Source of the DNA: Gammaproteobacteria bacterium UBA6724
GTDB taxonomy: Bacteria; Pseudomonadota; Gammaproteobacteria; Pseudomonadales; Azotimanducaceae
Direction: 5' to 3'
Assembly (NCBI GenBank): GCA_002454165.1
Contig: DKIG01000020.1
Location: 38,216-78,028 of the forward strand
Length of the DNA stretch: 39,813 nt
In this document: positions 8,408-17,230 of the stretch, piece after piece
Numbering within the stretch: the stretch's first letter is position 1
Layout: every line of letters begins with the position of its first letter
Translations under genes and position numbers: made by a program
Notes under the pieces: model-generated
Told to the model about the DNA's origin: nothing
Seen by the model: only the letters and a program-made list of their open reading frames with translations
Databases searched by the model: none

Positions 8408-9439
8408 ATGTCCAGTGTGTCCATGCGTAACCTGCTGGAGGCGGGCGCCCATTTTGGTCATCAGACCAAGTACTGGAATCCAAAGATGGATAGCTACATT
8501 TTTGGTGCCAGAAACAAGATCCACATCATCAACCTTGAAAAGACAGTCCCAGCACTGAATGCGGCGCTGGAGTTTGTCCGTAGCACCACCGCCAAACGGC
8601 ACAAGATACTCTTTGTAGGTACCAAGCGAAGTGCTGGCAAGGTCATCCGGGAGAATGCCCAACGTGTCGGTATGCCCTATGTGGATAAACGCTGGCTAGG
8701 CGGAATGTTGACCAACTACAAGACGATCCGGCAATCCATTCGCCGCCTGCGCGATCTGGAGACGCAAGCCAGTGACGGCACCTTTGAGAAGTTGACCAAG
8801 AAAGAAGTGCTATCCAGACAAAGGAGTCTCAATAAGTTGGAGCTCAGTCTGGGCGGCATCAAGGACATGGACGGTCTGCCGGATGTGTTGTTCGTGATTG
8901 ATGTTGAGCATGAACATATAGCGGTGACGGAAGCGAAGAAGTTGGGTATTCCGGTCATAGGTGTCGTGGACACCAACTCCAACCCGGATGGTATCGACTA
9001 TGTTATCCCTGGCAATGATGATGCGATCCGCTCAATTCGCCTTTTCGTGACTGCGGTAGCGGATGCTGCAATGGCAGGCGTTGCCGACTATCAAGGTAGC
9101 CAGAGTAGCGATGAATTTGTTGAGGTGGCAGAAAAAAGTGAGGCAATCAAGGACGAGGGTGATGTAGCACCTGCTGAACCGCCAGACGACCAACCTGCGC
9201 CGGTCCCGGCGCCGCCAGAAGACACCGTCATAGCAGAAACAGTAGAAACGGCAGAAACGGCAGAAACGGCAGAAACGGCAGAAGTAGCAGAAACAGCAGA
9301 AACGGCAGAAACGGCAGAAACAGCAGAAACGGCAGAAGCGGCAGAAACGGCAGAAACAGCAGAAACGGCAGAAGCGGCAGAAACAGCAGAAACAGCAGAA
9401 ACAGCAGAAACAGCAGAAGCGCCCAAACCAGCGGAATGA
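8408..9439 (+). CDS. rpsB: 30S ribosomal protein S2 with long repetitive C-terminal tail
   Basis: Small-subunit protein S2, assembled late and needed for S1 docking. Residues 1 to about 230 match the family closely (SVSMRNLLEAGAHFGHQTKYWNPKM, ARNKIHIINLEKT, DKRWLGGMLTNYKT, VIDTNSNPDG-like, IPGNDDAIRSIRLF). The family normally ends near residue 240, but this protein has 343. The extra ~110 residues start with an acidic/proline-rich linker (DDQPAPVPAPPED) and continue as 21 triplets of AET with a few VET, AEV and AEA units, ending APKPAE. The tail is strongly acidic and probably disordered. The start ATG has GGAG 7 bases upstream. tsf follows after 19 bases, the normal rpsB-tsf order. The core identity is certain; the role of the tail is unknown. 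Confidence 0.97.
   Translation: MSSVSMRNLLEAGAHFGHQTKYWNPKMDSYIFGARNKIHIINLEKTVPALNAALEFVRSTTAKRHKILFVGTKRSAGKVIRENAQRVGMPYVDKRWLGGMLTNYKTIRQSIRRLRDLETQASDGTFEKLTKKEVLSRQRSLNKLELSLGGIKDMDGLPDVLFVIDVEHEHIAVTEAKKLGIPVIGVVDTNSNPDGIDYVIPGNDDAIRSIRLFVTAVADAAMAGVADYQGSQSSDEFVEVAEKSEAIKDEGDVAPAEPPDDQPAPVPAPPEDTVIAETVETAETAETAETAEVAETAETAETAETAETAEAAETAETAETAEAAETAETAETAETAEAPKPAE
9233..9421. repeat. 9-base tandem repeat (21 units) encoding the S2 tail
   Basis: GCAGAAACG and close variants (GCAGAAACA, GCAGAAGCG, GCAGAAGTA, GTAGAAACG) repeat 21 times. The period is a multiple of three, so unit gain or loss would change tail length without a frameshift. On the opposite strand it creates long cysteine/phenylalanine shadow frames. 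Confidence 0.95.
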
Positions 9440-9458
9440 ATAGCAAGATGAGGAATAG

Positions 9459-10316
9459 ATGATGGTTGCCATTTCAGCCTCAGTGGTGAAGTTGCTCAGG
9501 GAAAGAACCGGCCTGGGTATGATGGATTGCAAGCAGGCACTGATTGAAACCCAAGGCGATATGGAACTTGCGATTGAGACGCTACGCAAGTCAAGCGGCA
9601 TGAAAGCCGCCAAGAAGGCGAACCGAATCGCCAGGGATGGTTTGTTGGGTGTCAAAATTGACGGCGCCCAGGGAGTGCTTGTTGAAGTGAATTGTGAAAC
9701 CGATTTTGCGGCGCGCGACGAAAATTTCATTGCTTTCGTCCACCAGGTAGTTGAGGAGATTTTTAATCACCCGGACGCCAATCTGGACAATCTGCTGGTA
9801 TCGGCGCGGGAAGCATTGATCCAGAAGTTGGGCGAGAATATATCTGTCCGCCGGGCAGAAGTATTTCAGGACCAGGGACAACAACAACAAGTAGCGGAGT
9901 ACATTCACACCAACGGCAAACTCGGCGTTTTACTTGCTACGGAGGGTGGTAGCGAGGCACTGGGCAAGGATCTCGCCATGCATATCGCCGCGCTCAGTCC
10001 CGCCTATCTGGACCCAGACAGTGTGCCCGCTGAGCTGATTGCCACTGAGCGAGAAATCTACGCCGCCCAGGCAGAGGACAGCGGCAAGCCCCCCGAGATA
10101 GTTGAAAAAATAATCCAGGGACGGATTAAGAAATACCTTGCGGAAATCAGCCTGACGGCGCAGACCTTTGTGAAAGATGGCAGCATGCAGGTAGGCGCAT
10201 TGCTCAAGCAAGAAGGTGCCAGGGTTACCCGGTTTGTACGATTTGAAGTCGGTGAGGGGATTGAGAAAAAGGCAGTTGATTTTGCCACCGAGGTCAAGCA
10301 GCAACTGAACCGCTGA
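9459..10316 (+). CDS. tsf: Elongation factor Ts
   Basis: Nucleotide exchange factor for EF-Tu. 285 residues (E. coli 283). The N-terminal UBA-like region with the EF-Ts signature is clear (LRERTGLGMMDCKQAL), followed by the core domain (LVEVNCETDFAARDE) and the coiled-coil/C-terminal region ending FVRFEVGEGIEKK. Two adjacent ATGs (9459, 9462) are possible starts; TGAGGA lies a few bases upstream. It follows rpsB by 19 bases and shares its transcript. Confidence 0.97.
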   Translation: MMVAISASVVKLLRERTGLGMMDCKQALIETQGDMELAIETLRKSSGMKAAKKANRIARDGLLGVKIDGAQGVLVEVNCETDFAARDENFIAFVHQVVEEIFNHPDANLDNLLVSAREALIQKLGENISVRRAEVFQDQGQQQQVAEYIHTNGKLGVLLATEGGSEALGKDLAMHIAALSPAYLDPDSVPAELIATEREIYAAQAEDSGKPPEIVEKIIQGRIKKYLAEISLTAQTFVKDGSMQVGALLKQEGARVTRFVRFEVGEGIEKKAVDFATEVKQQLNR

Positions 10317-10334
10317 GCCTGGAGTCTAGCAACA

Positions 10335-11111
10335 GTGCCCACCAACCATGTCCAGTACCAGCGCATCCTGCTGAAATTAAGCGGTGAGGCGCTGGGCTTT
10401 GAAGGTAGGGGCATTGACCCGAAATCTCTGCAGCGAACGGCGCTTGAAATTAAGCAACTGGTTGATATGGGCGTTGAGGTCGGGCTGGTGCTGGGCGGCG
10501 GTAATCTGGTGCGGGGCGCAGTATTTCACGAGGCCGGGCTGGATAGAGTCACTGCCGACCAGATGGGTATGCTGGCAACTGTGATGAATGCTCTTGCCCT
10601 CGGCGATTTACTGGAACAGGAAAATATTGACACCCTTGTGATGTCATCTATTCCCATGGGTCGGGTGGTTGAACACTACAACCGGCGCACCGCCATGAGG
10701 CACCTGAAGAGCGGTGGGCTGGTCATCTTCGCCGCTGGCACGGGAAACCCCCTGTTTACGACGGATACGGCTGCTTGTCTGCGGGGCATAGAAGTCAATG
10801 CCGACATTGTACTCAAGGCGACCAAGGTTGATGGCGTCTATTCTGCGGACCCCGTGATTGATGCCAGGGCCCGCCGTTATGACAAACTCACCTATGACGA
10901 GGTGCTGGCGCAACATCTGGCGGTGATGGACCCCATGGCTATTTGTCTTGCCAGAGACCACAAGATGCCCCTGCGTGTCTTCGCTATGGACAAGCCCGGT
11001 GCTCTGCAAAGGATAGTGATCGGTGAGGATGAGGGGACGCTTATCGCTGACCTTGATACTAGTCTTGATAGCACTCTGGCGGCGCAAAAACGGCGCGGGA
11101 AAGCGGGATGA
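10335..11111 (+). CDS. pyrH: UMP kinase
   Basis: Bacterial hexameric UMP kinase of the amino acid kinase fold, making UDP from UMP and ATP in the cytoplasm. 258 residues (E. coli 241), with a short basic C-terminal extension. Motifs: LLKLSGEAL (ATP site), VLGGGNLVRGA, DQMGMLATVMNALAL, GTGNPLFTTDTAACLRG and ATKVDGVYSADP. The start is a GTG, chosen because it gives the conserved N-terminus and no upstream ATG is in frame; GGAG lies about 11 bases upstream, which is far. The stop overlaps the frr start in an ATGA junction, implying translational coupling. Confidence 0.96.
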   Translation: MPTNHVQYQRILLKLSGEALGFEGRGIDPKSLQRTALEIKQLVDMGVEVGLVLGGGNLVRGAVFHEAGLDRVTADQMGMLATVMNALALGDLLEQENIDTLVMSSIPMGRVVEHYNRRTAMRHLKSGGLVIFAAGTGNPLFTTDTAACLRGIEVNADIVLKATKVDGVYSADPVIDARARRYDKLTYDEVLAQHLAVMDPMAICLARDHKMPLRVFAMDKPGALQRIVIGEDEGTLIADLDTSLDSTLAAQKRRGKAG

Positions 11112-11665
11112 TTGAGGCAATAAAAAAGGCAGCGGAAGAGCGCATGAGCAAGACGTTGACGGCACTTGATGCTGCATTTGCCAGGATTCGCACCGGTCGA
11201 GCCCACCCCAACCTGCTTAATGGCATCCTTGTGTCCTACTATGGTGTCAATACGCCAATTCACCAGGTGGCGAATATCAATATTCAGGATGGGCGTACCC
11301 TGCTGATTGTCCCCTGGGAAAAGTCCATGCTTAAGGAAGTGGAAAAAGCCATCCTGAAGTCGGACCTCGGGCTCAACCCTAATATCTTGGGTGACAGTAT
11401 CCGTCTGCCTTTGCCACCGCTCACGGAAGAGAATCGCCGCGATCTGACCAGGGTTGCCCGGGCAGAAGCGGAGCAGGCGCGGGTTGCTATCAGAAATATC
11501 CGCCGTGACGCTAATCATGATCTGAAAGAATTCCTCAAGGACAAGGAAATTACCAAGGACGAAGAGCGGCGAGGGGAAGAAGTCGTACAGAGTTTGACTA
11601 ACGACAAGATCAAACAGATAGATGCCGCCTTGGCAACCAAAGAAGCTGATTTAATGGAAATCTAG
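11108..11665 (+). CDS. frr: Ribosome recycling factor
   Basis: Splits post-termination ribosomes together with EF-G. 185 residues, identical in length to E. coli RRF. Recognised from the RTGRAHPNLL motif, the PIHQVANINIQDGRTLLI core, and LPPLTEENRRDL with the following long helix of domain I. It overlaps pyrH by 4 bases. In most gammaproteobacteria uppS and often dxr lie directly downstream; here cdsA starts only 5 bases after the stop. Confidence 0.97.
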   Translation: MIEAIKKAAEERMSKTLTALDAAFARIRTGRAHPNLLNGILVSYYGVNTPIHQVANINIQDGRTLLIVPWEKSMLKEVEKAILKSDLGLNPNILGDSIRLPLPPLTEENRRDLTRVARAEAEQARVAIRNIRRDANHDLKEFLKDKEITKDEERRGEEVVQSLTNDKIKQIDAALATKEADLMEI

Positions 11666-11670
11666 ACAAG

Positions 11671-12477
11671 ATGCCGAGGCAACGTATTCTAACCGCTATC
11701 ATCATCGCGCCCATTGCACTGGCAGGCGTGTTTGGCTTGTCCGAGTTTGGATTTTCATTGTTTATTGGCGCAGTGCTCCTTGTCAGTGCCTGGGAATGGG
11801 CAAATCTGGGTGGGCTTGATGGCATCTTTCGGTACCTTTACGCGGCTTGTTGCGGCTTGTTGCTGGTAGGCATGTCCTATCTGCCACCAGTACCCCTATT
11901 AACCCTCAGCCTGGTCTGGTGGTTGGTTGCCCTGGTGCTGGTCATTTCCTATCCGGGGTGCCGGAATATCCTGCGACACACTAGCCTGGTGTTGATAATG
12001 GGGCTATTTGTACTCCTGCCTGCCTGGGTTGCTATGCTGGAATTGAAACGTGATATTGATGGCAATTATTTGATTTTATTGCTATTTTTTATTATCTGGG
12101 GAGCTGATATAGGCGCCTATTTTATCGGTAGGGCATTTGGCAAGTCTCGGCTGGCACCCAGGGTGAGTCCGGGTAAATCCTGGGCTGGATTCATGGGCGG
12201 GGTCATGGTTGCGGTGATTGTTTTCGTCCTGATGAGCCTTTGGAATGGTTATCCCCCCCTGTATAGTATTGAAGGTCTGATTGTGCTCTTGTTGTGTGTT
12301 GCCTTGGCGAAGGTGTCAGTACTGGGGGATTTGACGATCAGCATGTTCAAGCGAAACCGTGACATCAAGGATTCAAGCCATCTGCTACCTGGACATGGCG
12401 GCTTCCTTGACCGTATTGATAGTCTGCTCTCTGCGGCTCCGATGCTGGCGCTGTACCTGCTGGTGTGGGGCTGGTAA
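11671..12477 (+). CDS. cdsA: Phosphatidate cytidylyltransferase (CDP-diglyceride synthase)
   Basis: Integral inner-membrane enzyme that makes CDP-diacylglycerol from phosphatidate and CTP. 268 residues with about seven to eight hydrophobic segments. The C-terminal CDS signature is clear (SMFKRNRDIKDSSHLLPGHG, followed by GFLDRIDS), including the acidic metal-binding residues. There is no good Shine-Dalgarno, so translation may depend on frr, which ends 5 bases upstream. uppS, which normally precedes cdsA, is absent. Confidence 0.95.
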   Translation: MPRQRILTAIIIAPIALAGVFGLSEFGFSLFIGAVLLVSAWEWANLGGLDGIFRYLYAACCGLLLVGMSYLPPVPLLTLSLVWWLVALVLVISYPGCRNILRHTSLVLIMGLFVLLPAWVAMLELKRDIDGNYLILLLFFIIWGADIGAYFIGRAFGKSRLAPRVSPGKSWAGFMGGVMVAVIVFVLMSLWNGYPPLYSIEGLIVLLLCVALAKVSVLGDLTISMFKRNRDIKDSSHLLPGHGGFLDRIDSLLSAAPMLALYLLVWGW

Positions 12478-12530
12478 TGCAGCAGGGCAACCCCATTATT
12501 TGGGAGCGGAGTGTTGAACTTGTTGCAAGC

Positions 12531-12575
12531 GTCAGGTTCATAGTTGTCAGGTTCATAGTTGTCAGGTTCATAGTT
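12531..12575. repeat. Three perfect 15-base tandem repeats between cdsA and rseP
   Basis: GTCAGGTTCATAGTT at 12531-12545, 12546-12560 and 12561-12575 without mismatch. They lie in the 169-base cdsA-rseP gap, where dxr lies in several gammaproteobacteria. No remnant of dxr is recognisable. Confidence 0.93.
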
Positions 12576-12646
12576 AATGCCTGATATTCACCAAAACAAG
12601 GTCCTGCCCCAGACAACTTCAGCATCAACAAGATGTCGTCAATACA

Positions 12647-14101
12647 ATGATTGAATTCATACAAACAATTGTCGCGTTAATCGTCACCCTGTCAATACTG
12701 GTGACCTTCCATGAGTTTGGTCATTATTATGTGGCGCGACTCTGCGGGGTTCATGTATTGCGTTTCAGTCTCGGTTTTGGGAAACCACTTTTTATCTGGC
12801 GAAGCCGACCCCCTGGCACTTCTAGGTCCTCATCCCGAGATACTGTTGACGGTCCAGCCTCAGTCAAATCAACCAGCGAGGCATCACTCGGCGGCACTGA
12901 ATTTGTGGTCGCTGCCATCCCTCTGGGGGGGTATGTGAAGATGCTGGATGAACGCGAAGGCACAGTGCCGGCTGACCAGTTGCATCTTGCTTTTAACAAG
13001 AAGACCGTTTGGCAACGCATCGCCATAGTTGCCGCCGGACCTCTTGCCAACTTTCTACTGGCGATTCTTGCCTACTGGTTACTGTTTGCGGCAGGCGTGA
13101 CCGGCCTGGCACCGATTCTGGGAGATATAGAACCCGAGTCTCCTGCGGGCAAGGCAGGGCTACGCGCCGGGCAGGAGATAGTCGCCGTGGATGGTAACCC
13201 GACGCCGACCTGGACTCATGTCAATCAGTGGCTACTCAGCCATCTTGGTGACACGGGTTCAATCCAGGTAACAACGATTGAAAGCACTGACACAGAGAAG
13301 ACCAGGGAGCATCATATAGACATAGCGAATTGGTTAGCCGATGCTGACATGCCTTCCCCGGCGCGTGATTTGGGTCTGGTGCTTCGCTATCCCTCGGTGC
13401 CAGCGGTGGTAGGAGGGCTGGTGGACGAGGGTCGGGCAAAGGCTGCAGGGCTTGCTGTTGGGGACAAAATTATTGTTGCTAATGGGGATCCAGTGGCGGA
13501 CTGGAACAGGCTGGTTAAGCTCATTCAATCCAGTCCGGAAGAGCCAATAAGGTTGCAAGTACTGCGTCCGGGCAATGCCGCCGACCAGCCTGATATCAGC
13601 CTGACCCTGGACCTGATCCCTGAAAGTCGCGACCGGGACGGCAAAGCGGTTGGTTTTATCGGTGTTTCCGTTGCTCCCTTTCCAACCCAGATGCTTAGGG
13701 AAATCTCCTGGCCAGTCTATAGCGCTTGGATTCCTGCCCTGGAGAAGACCTGGCAGGTGACCGTTTTTACCTTTGAGTCCATCGGGAAGATGATAGTGGG
13801 GGCGGTGTCACCGAGGCATTTGAGTGGTCCGATTACCATAGCGCGGCTTGCCAATGACACGGCCGAGGCTGGACTTGAGAGTTTCATTGGCTTTATTGCC
13901 TTGTTGAGTATTTCTTTGGGAGTATTGAACCTGCTACCCATTCCGATTCTGGATGGTGGTCATTTGTTGTATTATCTTGTTGAACTTGTCAGCGGCAAGC
14001 CGGTACCAGAATCTGTGCAGGCTTGGGGCTTGCAGATAGGTTTGTTTCTCATTGTCAGCCTGATGATACTGGCTTTTTATAATGATCTGATCCGACTGTA
14101 G
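12647..14101 (+). CDS. rseP: RIP metalloprotease RseP (site-2 protease)
   Basis: Inner-membrane zinc protease that cleaves RseA-type anti-sigma factors within the membrane and so releases sigma-E. Zinc motif HEFGH (H22, E23, H26) in TM1, two PDZ domains in the middle, and the third zinc ligand in NLLPIPILDGGH (D436) near the C-terminus. 484 residues (E. coli 450). The excess is partly a Ser/Thr-rich insertion near residues 45-72, before GGTEFVVAAIPLGGYVKML, where other RseP proteins have a short linker. The ATG lies about 70 bases after the 15-base repeats. bamA follows after 63 bases, the usual order. Confidence 0.95.
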   Translation: MIEFIQTIVALIVTLSILVTFHEFGHYYVARLCGVHVLRFSLGFGKPLFIWRSRPPGTSRSSSRDTVDGPASVKSTSEASLGGTEFVVAAIPLGGYVKMLDEREGTVPADQLHLAFNKKTVWQRIAIVAAGPLANFLLAILAYWLLFAAGVTGLAPILGDIEPESPAGKAGLRAGQEIVAVDGNPTPTWTHVNQWLLSHLGDTGSIQVTTIESTDTEKTREHHIDIANWLADADMPSPARDLGLVLRYPSVPAVVGGLVDEGRAKAAGLAVGDKIIVANGDPVADWNRLVKLIQSSPEEPIRLQVLRPGNAADQPDISLTLDLIPESRDRDGKAVGFIGVSVAPFPTQMLREISWPVYSAWIPALEKTWQVTVFTFESIGKMIVGAVSPRHLSGPITIARLANDTAEAGLESFIGFIALLSISLGVLNLLPIPILDGGHLLYYLVELVSGKPVPESVQAWGLQIGLFLIVSLMILAFYNDLIRL

Positions 14102-14164
14102 GAAGAAACAAAAAAGACATAAAATTGTGCGACATTCACGCCATCAACAAACAACACTAGGGAG

Positions 14165-16531
14165 ATGACATTGGTCATCCTGACTCCTGTATCAAGCAGA
14201 CTTGCCTGTTTTCTGCGAACCTGTCTTCTTGGGTGCGGTCTGGTTTACTCGACACTAGCCTTTCCGTTCGTCATTTCCGACATCAGGGTGGAGGGCTTGC
14301 AGAGGATTTCTGCCGGTACTGTGTTCGGTGCCGTCCCCTACAGCGTTGGCAACGATATAGGTGCCCTTGAAATCAGACAAATTGGGCGCTCCCTTTTCGC
14401 CAATGGTTCATTTGACGATGTGCAGATTGGTAGGGATGGTGATGTACTCGTCATCATCGTCAAGGAAAGGCCCACCATTGATTCCATAGAGCTTGATGGG
14501 AATAAAGCCATCAAGACAGAGGCGCTGATTGAGGGCCTTAACGAGTCTGGCTTGGCGGAAGGTCAGATATTCCAGATGGTGACGCTGGAGCACATTGCGA
14601 CAGATCTTGAACGGCAGTATGTCGCCCAGGGTCGCTATGATGCGAATATCGAGACCAGTGTGGAAGAGTTGCCCAGGAATAGGGTTGCCATCAAGGTGGA
14701 TGTTTACGAGGGGAATGTCTCTGGCATTCGCCATATTAACATCGTTGGCAACAAGGTGTTTGGCGATGAAACCCTGGTGGACCTGCTGGAGCTGAAACTC
14801 CCTTCATTTCTATCTTTCTATACTAAAGACGATCAGTATTCCCGAGAAAAGTTGAAAGGCGACCTAGAGAATATTGAATCCTATTACTTGGACCGTGGCT
14901 ATCTTAACTTTGTGATTGACTCCACCCAGGTCGCCATCGCCTCAAACATGGAAGACATTTACATCACAGTCAATGTCATTGAGGGCGAACAGTTCACCAT
15001 TTCTGATGTGGATGTCGTGGGTGAGTTGCATGATATCCCGGAAGAATCTATCCGCGCCATATTGATTACTCGCCAGGGGCAGGTATTTTCTCGGGAGTTG
15101 ATGACCGCCTCGGAAGAAAACATTGAACGGGCTCTGGGCAACGCCGGGTATACCTTCGTCAGTGCTACAGGCGAACCAGTGATGGATGAAACGGATGGCG
15201 ACACGGTCACGGTTCGCTATTTTGTTGATACTGGACGGCGCACCTATGTGCGTCGGGTCAACTTCCGCGGGAATACAGTGACCCGGGATGAAGTCCTGAG
15301 GCGGGAGATGCGCCAGGCGGAAGGTGGTTGGGCGTCCACTGCCTATATTGAAGGTTCAAAAATTCGCCTGGAACGGCTTGGATATTTCTTGGATGTCAGT
15401 GTTGAGACGCCGACCGTACCGGGGACAGAAGATCAAATTGATGTGAATTACACGGTACAGGAGCAGCCCTCCGGATCCATTTCCGCCACCCTAGGTTTTG
15501 CCCAGCAGATAGGATTGATTTTGGGGGTTTCATATCAGGAAAGAAATGTACTCGGTAGCGGTAATAGCCTGACTGTTGGCGTCAACCGAAGCGATTATCA
15601 GAAGGCGCTTAATCTGTCCTATTTTAATCCCTACCATACGGTTGATGGCGTGAGTAGAGGTTATGCGCTCTTTTACCAGAATAATGATTATGACCAGCGG
15701 AACATCGTCAGCTTCTCTACAGATTCTTTTGGCACCTCGGTCAACTATGGCTATCCCATCAGCGAAATCTCTCGCATCAACTTTGGTGTGGGTATTGAGT
15801 CAACAAACATTACGACGGGTGCCATTGCAGCCAAGGAGATTTCTGAGTTTGTTGCCAGGGAAGGCAAAACCTACGATCTGGTGAATTTTACTGCTGGTTA
15901 CAGCATGTCGGCGTTAAATCGTGGTCTCCTGGCTACAGCCGGGCGCTCTCAGTCCTTGTCAATGGAGATGACGGTGCCGGGAAGCGCATTGGAATATTAC
16001 AAAATCAACTATAAGGGACAGCAATTTGTCCCCCTGTTTGGTCCCTTGGTTCTCCGGATGAGGGTTGATCTTGGCTATGGCGATACCTATGGCGATACAG
16101 TGACCTATCCCTTCTACAAGAATTTTTATGCTGGTGGCGTGGGTTCAGTGCGCGGTTTTAAGAGAAGTTCTCTTGGTCCTCAGGCGACACCTTTTATGCC
16201 AAACCAATTCAATGAGACTGATTCAATTGGCGGTAATGTGCTGATCGAATTCAGTGCAGAAGTGATCTTCCCCTTGCCCTTTGTGGAAGATCAACGGCAA
16301 ATCAGGTCAGCCCTGTTTGTTGATGCTGGGAATGTTTTTAATACTAATTGCCTGGATATCAGCGAGATTTGTCATGACCTGGAGCTTGACGAATTACGTT
16401 ATAGTGCCGGTTTGGCAATCACATGGATTACGGGGCTTGCGCCCATAAGTTTGATCTTTTCATACCCGTTGAACGAAAAACCCGGGGACGAAGTGGAAAG
16501 ATTCCAATTTGAACTTGGAGGAGTCTTTTAG
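14165..16531 (+). CDS. bamA: Outer membrane assembly factor BamA
   Basis: Omp85 protein that inserts beta-barrel proteins into the outer membrane. 788 residues (E. coli 810). An N-terminal signal peptide ends near the FPFVISDIRVEG start of POTRA1; five POTRA domains run to about residue 420, then the 16-strand barrel. The conserved VRGF of loop 6 is at 662-665 (GSVRGFKRSSLGPQ), and the C-terminus ends in Phe, as expected of the beta signal. GGGAG sits directly against the ATG at 14165, but 6 bases before an in-frame TTG at 14171, so the real start may be that TTG. A 12-base duplication (16075-16098) gives a repeated GDTYGDT in the barrel. Confidence 0.96.
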   Translation: MTLVILTPVSSRLACFLRTCLLGCGLVYSTLAFPFVISDIRVEGLQRISAGTVFGAVPYSVGNDIGALEIRQIGRSLFANGSFDDVQIGRDGDVLVIIVKERPTIDSIELDGNKAIKTEALIEGLNESGLAEGQIFQMVTLEHIATDLERQYVAQGRYDANIETSVEELPRNRVAIKVDVYEGNVSGIRHINIVGNKVFGDETLVDLLELKLPSFLSFYTKDDQYSREKLKGDLENIESYYLDRGYLNFVIDSTQVAIASNMEDIYITVNVIEGEQFTISDVDVVGELHDIPEESIRAILITRQGQVFSRELMTASEENIERALGNAGYTFVSATGEPVMDETDGDTVTVRYFVDTGRRTYVRRVNFRGNTVTRDEVLRREMRQAEGGWASTAYIEGSKIRLERLGYFLDVSVETPTVPGTEDQIDVNYTVQEQPSGSISATLGFAQQIGLILGVSYQERNVLGSGNSLTVGVNRSDYQKALNLSYFNPYHTVDGVSRGYALFYQNNDYDQRNIVSFSTDSFGTSVNYGYPISEISRINFGVGIESTNITTGAIAAKEISEFVAREGKTYDLVNFTAGYSMSALNRGLLATAGRSQSLSMEMTVPGSALEYYKINYKGQQFVPLFGPLVLRMRVDLGYGDTYGDTVTYPFYKNFYAGGVGSVRGFKRSSLGPQATPFMPNQFNETDSIGGNVLIEFSAEVIFPLPFVEDQRQIRSALFVDAGNVFNTNCLDISEICHDLELDELRYSAGLAITWITGLAPISLIFSYPLNEKPGDEVERFQFELGGVF
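16075..16098. repeat. 12-base tandem duplication in bamA
   Basis: CTATGGCGATAC occurs twice in a row (16075-16086, 16087-16098), producing GDTYGDT in a barrel strand or loop. Confidence 0.8.
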
Positions 16532-16708
16532 CCAGTCAGTCAGAGATTTTCTGAATCATGCGCGGGAAATAAATCATTGAATCATACGGGACCTTATGGG
16601 AATATTTGCATCCGCCAGGGATCCAATGAAAAATCTCGTTATATCTGATGCGTAATATTCGGTGAGATTGAATACAGGAATAAATTGATAAAAAGAGAGG
16701 AGACTATT

Positions 16709-17230
16709 GTGCGATTAAAACAAGGCATTTTGATTATTCTGGCGACCTTTGCTCTGACATCAGTTTCTGCTTTTGCGGAGATAAATGTAGCGGTTGTTGA
16801 TGTTGCCAGAGCTGTGTTGAATTCTGAAATCGGCAAGAAAGGCATGGCAGAAATACAAGCCAATTTTGCCTCAGAGGAGGAACGGCTTCAGGAACAACAG
16901 AAAATCCTTACGGCATCTCTGGAAAAATTGAAGAAAGATACTGAATTTATGAGTGAACAGGAGTTCAACGATCTGCTTGAGCAGGTTCTGCAAGAGAACA
17001 GCGCGCTGACAACCCGGGCGCAAAACCTGCAACGCATCGTTGAGGAAAGTCGCCAGCGACTGGTAGTGTCATTGAATCCCCGGGTGCGTGAGGCGATTGA
17101 AAGCCTGGTCAAGAAGGGTGACTATGACATTATTCTTCCGCGGGGTGCCGTCGTTTACACGGGTGAGCTTTACGACGTTACCCTCAAGTTGACAGAAACA
17201 ATCAACGCTCAAGATAAATCGTCTAATTGA
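16709..17230 (+). CDS. skp: Periplasmic chaperone Skp/OmpH
   Basis: Trimeric periplasmic chaperone that carries unfolded outer-membrane proteins to BamA. From the GTG at 16709 the protein has 173 residues and a standard signal peptide (MRLKQGILIILATFALTSVS, then AFA before EINVAVVD). The middle, roughly residues 50-120, is charged and helical, as in the Skp tentacles. I prefer the GTG because GGAG lies 6 bases upstream; a TTG at 16685 would add eight residues before the signal peptide and place the ribosome site inside the gene. The 177 bases upstream hold no gene. The stop overlaps the lpxD start by 4 bases. Confidence 0.92.
   Translation: MRLKQGILIILATFALTSVSAFAEINVAVVDVARAVLNSEIGKKGMAEIQANFASEEERLQEQQKILTASLEKLKKDTEFMSEQEFNDLLEQVLQENSALTTRAQNLQRIVEESRQRLVVSLNPRVREAIESLVKKGDYDIILPRGAVVYTGELYDVTLKLTETINAQDKSSN

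Noticed and set aside
9032..9730. 232-residue minus-strand frame with Cys/Phe repeats across rpsB
   Set aside because: It is the antisense reading of the 9-base repeat and overlaps rpsB and tsf; no ribosome site or family resemblance.
12531..12575. Considered as a CRISPR-like array
   Set aside because: The units are directly abutting without spacers and there are no cas genes anywhere in the window.
12365..12664. Minus-strand frame with TMNLT repeats
   Set aside because: It overlaps cdsA and arises from the 15-base tandem repeat read in antisense.
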